This document shows positions 6,606-10,101 of a stretch of 10,101 bases of DNA, piece by piece; within the stretch, counting starts at the first letter, position 1; each line of letters starts with the position of its first letter. The notes below the pieces were generated by a model that was given only the letters and a program-made list of their open reading frames with translations, searched no databases and was not told the origin of the DNA. The DNA comes from Nitrososphaerales archaeon TH5896. GTDB lineage: Archaea; Thermoproteota; Nitrososphaeria; Nitrososphaerales; Nitrososphaeraceae. The translations under genes and the position numbers were made by a program. The DNA lies in assembly GCA_014523625.1 (NCBI GenBank), contig JAATVP010000082.1, positions 1 through 10,101 on the forward strand. The letters are read 5' to 3'.

Positions 6606-6827
6606 TTGACAGAAAATTCTGTCAGGCATATTGACGCAATTAGAGAAATGGAAGCGCTAAAACACGAATATCAAGTACGTTGTAGTCATTTTGAATTGCA
6701 GTACTCTGCAGGTGATAATTCTATAAGCTGCTCGATCTGTAGCAAAAAATGGCTCTTTCATGAAAGAAGAGGATTCCAGAATACACTTGAGATTTATACT
6801 GCCGAAAGAGACCAAATTGAGCAATAG
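6606..6827 (+). CDS. Small Cys/His zinc-binding protein, 73 residues
   Basis: The protein begins with an amphipathic helix (about 5-24), then shows Cys26-x-His28 and, after 13 residues, Cys42-x2-Cys45 (CSIC), followed by KKWLFHERRGF. Four such ligands suggest a small zinc-binding fold. The C-terminal part (about 57-73) is again helical and charged. The start is TTG at 6606, with a weak TATA-like TTGATAAAG (6572-6580) about 30 bases before it; the ATG at residue 15 is the alternative and would keep the Cys/His set. The same frame continues open for 33 codons after the TAG (to TGA 6927-6929). I do not recognise the family. It is the second zinc-type small protein in 550 bases. Confidence 0.5.
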   Translation: MTENSVRHIDAIREMEALKHEYQVRCSHFELQYSAGDNSISCSICSKKWLFHERRGFQNTLEIYTAERDQIEQ

Positions 6828-6951
6828 TCTGATGATATTTTCAGGATCAGTGAATGCAGGCTGACAGATCTTGAACGTCTATCCGATTGTATCCTTCATA
6901 TCACAGCACAGCAAGTAGTAAATTACTGAATCTACTAATAACCGTACCATC

Positions 6952-7074
6952 ATGATAAGGTATGAAAATACTTTACTTCAGATTAGACCTCTGCCAATAT
7001 GGTATCGTACTACACTTTGGAAAGAACAATTTTGCAACCCTTCTGTAAATTTTGACAATTTTCATCATTGTTAA
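6952..7074 (+). CDS. Doubtful 40-residue small protein
   Basis: ATG 6952 opens a 40-codon frame ending at TAA 7072-7074. The peptide is rich in aromatic residues (PLPIWYRTTLWKEQF) and ends NFDNFHHC. It has no recognised motif, no clear TATA element at the expected distance and no ribosome binding site. It is listed because the composition is not that of random AT-rich DNA; it may be chance. Confidence 0.2.
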   Translation: MIRYENTLLQIRPLPIWYRTTLWKEQFCNPSVNFDNFHHC

Positions 7075-7139
7075 TTTGTGGGGTGCCAAACTGTTCGTTG
7101 GAATGTCCGCATCGTTTAATGTTGAAATGATGAACTCGA

Positions 7140-7160
7140 GATAATGGCGGTGTAATTATC
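7140..7160. repeat. Inverted repeat upstream of the PurP-family promoter
   Basis: GATAAT and ATTATC flank a 9-base spacer, ending about 13 bases before the TATA element. The position suits an operator or activator site; the short arms keep confidence low. Confidence 0.25.
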
Positions 7161-7173
7161 ACGACTACAAAAC

Positions 7174-7185
7174 AAAATATATAAT
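7174..7185 (+). promoter_or_regulatory. TATA-like element deciding the PurP-family start
   Basis: AAAATATATAAT, the best TATA match in the window, is centred about 35 bases before ATG 7215. It runs directly into the TTG codons at 7185 and 7188, so transcripts from it would begin after them. This favours ATG 7215 as the true start. Confidence 0.6.
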
Positions 7186-7214
7186 TGTTGATAAGAGAAC
7201 CTCTAAAGACAATT

Positions 7215-8315
7215 ATGATCTCAACAAGCCAGGTTAATAGTATAGTCGACGCTTATGATAAGAAGAACGTAAGTGTTGGAACAATTGGAAGTCATTCGGC
7301 CTTAGAGGTAATGGATGGCTGCAAAGACGAAGGGCTTAAAACAGTTTGCATATGTCAAAAAGGCCGAGAGACTCCTTATTTAAGGTTTAGACGACTTGCA
7401 GACGAGATTCTCTTACTTGATAAATTTTCAGATATTCTTTACAAAGAAAATATCCGAAAACTGATCGACCTAAATACAATCTTTGTCACAAATAGAGCGT
7501 TCACTGCATACCTTGGCTATGAGAATATAGAGAAAAAATTTTTGGTACCTCTATTTGGTAATAGATCTCTTCTTCGTGCAGAAGAACGCCAAGAAGAATA
7601 CAATCAATACAATTTACTTGAGGAGGCTAACATCAGACATCCAATCATTTTTGATGATCCCTCTGAAATAAAAGGTCTTGCAATAGTAAAAATTCCTGAA
7701 GCAACGCGAAAACTGGAAAGAGCCTTCTTTATTGTTTCGTCGTATGATGACTTCATCCGAAAGTCAGAAAAGAGGATAGAAAAGGGCGTTATTAATAGAG
7801 ACGACCTTAAGAATGCGGTCGTAGAAGAGTATGTAATTGGCACCTATTTCAATTTCAACTTCTTTTATTCACCTCTTAAAAAAGAGATGGAATTTCTTGG
7901 AATAGAAAGAAGGCTACAGACAAATCTGCACGACTTTACCACATCTATCCCAGCAAAGGAACAGATGGAAATAGATATAGATTTACAAAATATTGAAGTT
8001 GGCCATATGCCTGCCAGCATTAGGGAATCTCTTCTGGAAAAGGTTTTTCTTATTGGCGATAACTTTGCAAATTTTATTAACTCAAAATATTCACCTGGTC
8101 TAATCGGTCCCATTTCGTTACAGAGTGTGGTGACTCGTGACCTTGAACTAATTGTTTATGACGTGTCCTTAAGAGTTCCAGGAAATCCTATTATGGCGAC
8201 TACGAGTCCGTACACAAAGTATACACACGGGTTGGTTCTAGGCGTTGGCAGAAGAATAGCTATGGAAATTAAAGAAGCACTAACGAGCAATAAAATCAAC
8301 GAAATAATAACTTAA
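7215..8315 (+). CDS. PurP-family ATP-grasp ligase (FAICAR synthetase-like), divergent
   Basis: PurP makes FAICAR from AICAR, formate and ATP in archaeal purine synthesis. From ATG 7215 the protein has 366 residues and aligns by eye from end to end with the Methanocaldococcus enzyme, which also begins MIS: the GSH motif at 25-27 (TIGSHSAL), KGRETPY (49-55), VPLFGNR (111-117), EEYVIGTYFNFNFFYSPLK (204-222), IPAK (245-248), IRESLL (269-274) and the C-terminal GRRIAMEIKEAL. The frame also allows TTG at 7185 or 7188, but these lie in or against the TATA element. Several canonical segments are altered. The PHGS segment reads TNRA (92-95), the Gly-rich ATP loop (GARGGRGYF) reads EATRKLERAFF (162-172), and the late acidic motif reads YDVSLRV. 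This suggests a paralogue with changed substrate or activity. It stands alone on the plus strand and converges on the DUF151 gene. Confidence 0.85.
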   Translation: MISTSQVNSIVDAYDKKNVSVGTIGSHSALEVMDGCKDEGLKTVCICQKGRETPYLRFRRLADEILLLDKFSDILYKENIRKLIDLNTIFVTNRAFTAYLGYENIEKKFLVPLFGNRSLLRAEERQEEYNQYNLLEEANIRHPIIFDDPSEIKGLAIVKIPEATRKLERAFFIVSSYDDFIRKSEKRIEKGVINRDDLKNAVVEEYVIGTYFNFNFFYSPLKKEMEFLGIERRLQTNLHDFTTSIPAKEQMEIDIDLQNIEVGHMPASIRESLLEKVFLIGDNFANFINSKYSPGLIGPISLQSVVTRDLELIVYDVSLRVPGNPIMATTSPYTKYTHGLVLGVGRRIAMEIKEALTSNKINEIIT

Positions 8316-8345
8316 CTTCAGAGTACGTGAGAATATGAATGAGTC

Positions 8346-8777
8346 TTACTGTTCTATTGTCTCTTCGAACAGGTTCCTTCTGACACGTATAGGGATGTCA
8401 TAGTATGCCGCCAACGCGATAGCATCTGAAGCACGATAGTTCCTCATGATAAAGTTTTCTTTTCGATTCTTAAAGTATAGATTTGCCCTAAGAACCGATC
8501 CGCTTTGATACACGCGTACTTCTAGAAGTAGAAGATCTTGGGTCACCGCTAGCTCTTCCACAAGGTTATAAATTGTAGGTATGGCATTCTTATCACCTTC
8601 TTGAAATCTCGAGATGTGCCTAGCTACTTCTCCAGAGAATGCGCGCATTGGAAACTCCTTCCCATCAAATGTTTTAAGTATAACTATCCCCTCCAGGCCT
8701 AATTGGTCTGCAAATCCAACATAGCTGATCTTGGCAACTATGTATTCATCTTCTCCCGTAGGCAAATTGGAAGACAT
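8346..8777 (-). CDS. DUF151 (bifunctional nuclease domain) protein
   Basis: The 143-residue protein fits the single-domain DUF151/BFN family, small proteins found in archaea, bacteria and plants; a few members have reported nuclease activity, but the cellular role is unclear. The family's C-terminal signature is visible as YRASDAIALAAYYDIPIRV (114-132), corresponding to the usual RPSDAIALA-R---PI pattern. The middle shows the expected helix with the EA/EV position (FSGEVARHISRF, 47-58), then TIYNLVEELA (68-77) and the strand LLEVRVYQSGSVLRANLYF (84-102). The N-terminal 10 residues are probably flexible. The ATG at 8777 has a TATA-like element 30 bases upstream. The gene converges on the PurP-family gene with 30 bases between them and is divergent from the cupin gene. 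Confidence 0.8.
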   Translation of the reverse strand: MSSNLPTGEDEYIVAKISYVGFADQLGLEGIVILKTFDGKEFPMRAFSGEVARHISRFQEGDKNAIPTIYNLVEELAVTQDLLLLEVRVYQSGSVLRANLYFKNRKENFIMRNYRASDAIALAAYYDIPIRVRRNLFEETIEQ

Positions 8778-8801
8778 TTTTACTTAAGGTATACAATTCT
8801 A

Positions 8802-8811
8802 GGAATTAAAG
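8802..8811 (-). promoter_or_regulatory. TATA-like element for the DUF151 gene
   Basis: On the minus strand CTTTAATTCC is centred 30 bases before the ATG at 8777. The same CTTTAATTC core is the heart of the tandem repeat at 2087-2128. Confidence 0.45.
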
Positions 8812-8822
8812 ATTACACTAAT

Positions 8823-8845
8823 CCACAACTGCCTTTGTGGAAAGG
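8823..8845. repeat. Two overlapping, mutually exclusive inverted repeats
   Basis: CCACAA-CTGCCT-TTGTGG (8823-8840) and CCTTT-GTGG-AAAGG (8832-8845) share bases, so only one can form at a time. They lie between the divergent DUF151 and cupin genes, about 15 bases behind the DUF151 TATA element. They could be overlapping protein sites; no RNA switch is shown. Confidence 0.35.
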
Positions 8846-8975
8846 GATAAACACTACTCGTATCACGAAGCACTCAACTATAGTACGCCTATTTAGGCAT
8901 GCATGAGGAAGGTTGATTATATTCTACTCAGGTATCGTCACTAAGACACTAGGTCGCAAAGACTAAGACGATTCC

Positions 8976-9578
8976 TTGTGTCAACCACAAAATACTTTTT
9001 ATTCAGGTGGAATAACATGGTGGCCTGTGTTCAAACAGAACATCTATAATTCGCCAGTGAAAAAGGTGGACCCCTCATATTTTAGAGGGGAAGTGATCCT
9101 ACATCAGGTCCTTGGTGATGAAAATTCGAAGGAACTAGAGATCTACCACGTATACTTTAGGAATGGAGCTACTACTACCGTGCATTATCACGAGACGGAT
9201 CAGGTACTGATTGCTACGAAAGGACGTGGCATAGTCGGGATAATAAATAGTAACTCCATTGCAGATTTTGATATTGAAGATATTGAAACAGTTCCATTGA
9301 ACAAGGAGGGAGATGCTGTCCAGATTCCTGCCTTTAAGATGCACTTTCATGGAGCAGCTTCAAAGGGAGAATTTTCACACATAGCTATTCGTCAGATGTA
9401 TTTCCTTGACAATTCAACAAACAAAATACGCCGTGCAGAAAACAAGTGGGAGAGTGATATAATTTTAGAAGAAAATGGGGACCTTGATCCCTCCTCTCGC
9501 CATGAGATCGCAGATAAAATTGAAAGAACATTACAAAATGTGATTACTAATAATGAGGAGACAAAGGCCTCAAAATAG
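8976..9578 (+). CDS. Cupin-domain protein
   Basis: The 200-residue protein has one cupin barrel at about 55-145. Motif 1 reads Gly64-x5-His70-x-His72-x3-Gln76-x6-Gly83 (HYHETDQ), with Gln at the usual Glu place; motif 2 reads Gly112-x5-Pro118-x4-His123 (GDAVQIPAFKMHFHGA). His70, His72, Gln76 and His123 can bind one metal ion. The HFHGA and SHIAI segments resemble cupins of the hydroxynitrile lyase or carboxymuconolactone-decarboxylase-linked type (HWHGA), but cupins are too varied to name the substrate. The N-terminus (1-45) and the charged C-terminal tail (146-200) lie outside the barrel. TTG 8976 is the first start after an in-frame stop, but I see no good TATA element at the usual distance, so the start is uncertain; GTG at residue 18 is an alternative. 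A stem-loop follows the stop. Confidence 0.8.
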   Translation: MCQPQNTFYSGGITWWPVFKQNIYNSPVKKVDPSYFRGEVILHQVLGDENSKELEIYHVYFRNGATTTVHYHETDQVLIATKGRGIVGIINSNSIADFDIEDIETVPLNKEGDAVQIPAFKMHFHGAASKGEFSHIAIRQMYFLDNSTNKIRRAENKWESDIILEENGDLDPSSRHEIADKIERTLQNVITNNEETKASK

Positions 9579-9591
9579 CCCGATTAGCTGT

Positions 9592-9609
9592 TTGAGAGAC
9601 TACTCTCAA
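9592..9609 (+). terminator. Stem-loop after the cupin gene
   Basis: TTGAGAG, loop ACTA, CTCTCAA form a perfect 7-base-pair stem, 13 bases after the cupin stop. A second hairpin, AGAGC-8-GCTCT, follows at 9631-9648 with a short T-rich tail. Either could end the transcript or protect its 3' end. There is no strong T tract after the first. Confidence 0.4.
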
Positions 9610-9732
9610 CATTAGTCTGAAAATAAATTCAGAGCCTATGTAAGCTCTTTATAGCATTATGTTTGTTCTGAAATTCAATTCACTCGAATAAGAAATCAAA
9701 GTTTCTAATTCTAGTCGCCAATGTAGCCTGAC

Positions 9733-9810
9733 ATGAAGAAAATGAAGCAACTTAAAAAACATTACCAAAAGCATTTAATACATCAATCAGTTTTTAGTAA
9801 AATCATATAG
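9733..9810 (+). CDS. Doubtful 25-residue basic peptide abutting the zinc-finger gene
   Basis: ATG 9733 opens a 25-codon frame, Lys/His/Gln-rich at first (MKKMKQLKKHYQKHL), that stops at TAG 9808-9810, one base before the next ATG. The near overlap could allow translational coupling, but the TATA-like element of the zinc-finger gene lies inside this frame, which argues that the two are not on one message. Confidence 0.15.
   Translation: MKKMKQLKKHYQKHLIHQSVFSKII
9774..9781 (+). promoter_or_regulatory. TATA-like element for the C2H2 zinc-finger gene
   Basis: TTTAATAC is centred about 35 bases before the ATG at 9812, matching the spacing at other genes here. Confidence 0.35.
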
Positions 9811-9811
9811 T

Positions 9812-10101
9812 ATGAACTTATTTCACAGCACCAAATACGAATGCGACCAAGATGGAGAGAAATTTAAGAGCTACGATGAGCTTATAGAACATGCAAGACA
9901 TGTTCATCACCATCCAATTGTAAAATGCCATAACTGTGGAAAAGAGTTCATACATGAAAAGGATAGACTACATCATGAAAGGGAAGAGCATGAAAAGACC
10001 ATGGACTATAGATTGCACAAAAACTTGGACAAGCATGGGAAGAAAACTACACCACAAGAGGAAGTATATGATCACACACGTAATTTTGGGGATAATTTTT
10101 G
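9812..10101 (+). CDS. C2H2-type zinc-finger protein (cut by window end)
   Basis: The first 96 residues are visible; the gene runs off the end of the window. Two finger units can be read. The second is a full C2H2 finger: Cys39-x2-Cys42-x12-His55-x4-His60 with the usual Phe four residues after the second Cys. The first has the same layout but Asp replaces the second Cys: Cys11-x2-Asp14-x12-His27-x2-His30 (or x4-His32), with core Phe18 and Leu24 kept. Such fingers bind zinc and usually contact DNA, RNA or protein. After residue 60 the chain is highly charged (Lys, Glu, His) without a clear fold. The ATG is supported by a TATA-like element 35 bases upstream. The partner and role are unknown. Confidence 0.75.
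   Translation, partial: MNLFHSTKYECDQDGEKFKSYDELIEHARHVHHHPIVKCHNCGKEFIHEKDRLHHEREEHEKTMDYRLHKNLDKHGKKTTPQEEVYDHTRNFGDNF

Larger units (their letters stand above)
6828..7184. other. About 350-base gap before the PurP-family gene
   Basis: There is no gene of normal size. It holds the in-frame continuation of the 6606 gene (6828-6929), a 40-codon frame with an ATG start (6952-7074) and an inverted repeat just before the PurP TATA element (7140-7160). A C/D-box RNA was considered because of TGATGA motifs, but no convincing D box is present. Confidence 0.4.

Noticed and set aside
6830..6875. TGATGA ... CTGA as a possible C/D-box RNA
   Set aside because: The base before TGATGA is C rather than a purine, the internal boxes are not convincing, and the span is short for archaeal C/D RNAs.
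8703..8906. 67-codon plus-strand frame
   Set aside because: Mostly antisense to the DUF151 gene and its promoter; no motif.
1..10101. CRISPR array, insertion sequence or integrase
   Set aside because: No regularly spaced repeat units, terminal inverted repeats, transposase motifs or recombinase motifs were seen on either strand.

Overview
The window looks like part of a chromosome from a moderately AT-rich archaeon, most likely a member of the Nitrososphaeria (Thaumarchaeota). The evidence is the gene set: a full-length Hel308-type DNA helicase, a PurP-family purine enzyme, a eukaryote-like (Alg7/DPAGT1-type) dolichyl-phosphate GlcNAc-1-phosphate transferase, an archaeal DUF151 protein, several very small zinc-ribbon proteins and a C2H2 zinc-finger protein. 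Many genes start with TTG or GTG, and most have an AT-rich TATA-like element centred about 30-35 bases upstream of the start codon, which fits leaderless archaeal transcripts. The exact genus is inference.

Layout. Bases 1-88 may carry the tail of an upstream gene. A TMEM175-type potassium channel gene follows (+, to 825). Its first membrane helix is present, but the only usable ATG (204) is in another frame, separated by a run of seven T. Then come a hydrophilic hypothetical gene (884-1372, -) and, divergently, a protein with a C-terminal zinc ribbon (1585-1980, +). A 376-base gap holds a tandem 14-base repeat and a T8 tract. Next is a minus-strand pair: a two-helix membrane protein (2357-2587) behind the GT4 transferase (2609-3622). 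Upstream lies hel308 (3889-6087, -) with its own promoter.

From 6.1 to 7.2 kb the DNA holds only very small genes: a 36-residue zinc ribbon (6291-6401) and a 73-residue Cys/His protein (6606-6827), plus frame fragments that may be gene remnants. Then come a PurP-family ATP-grasp gene (7215-8315, +), a convergent DUF151 gene (8346-8777, -), a divergent cupin gene (8976-9578, +) and a C2H2 zinc-finger gene cut by the window end (9812-10101, +).

The genes do not form one pathway; most appear to be single-gene transcription units. The recognisable ones are housekeeping functions (replication-fork repair, protein N-glycosylation, purine-type chemistry, ion conductance) mixed with small zinc-binding proteins of unknown role. 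I see no mobile element, CRISPR array, tRNA or rRNA. I found no clear new multi-gene system. The best candidates for a second look are the PurP homologue that lacks canonical motifs, the displaced start of the TMEM175 gene, and the cluster of unannotated micro-proteins around 6.2-7.1 kb.
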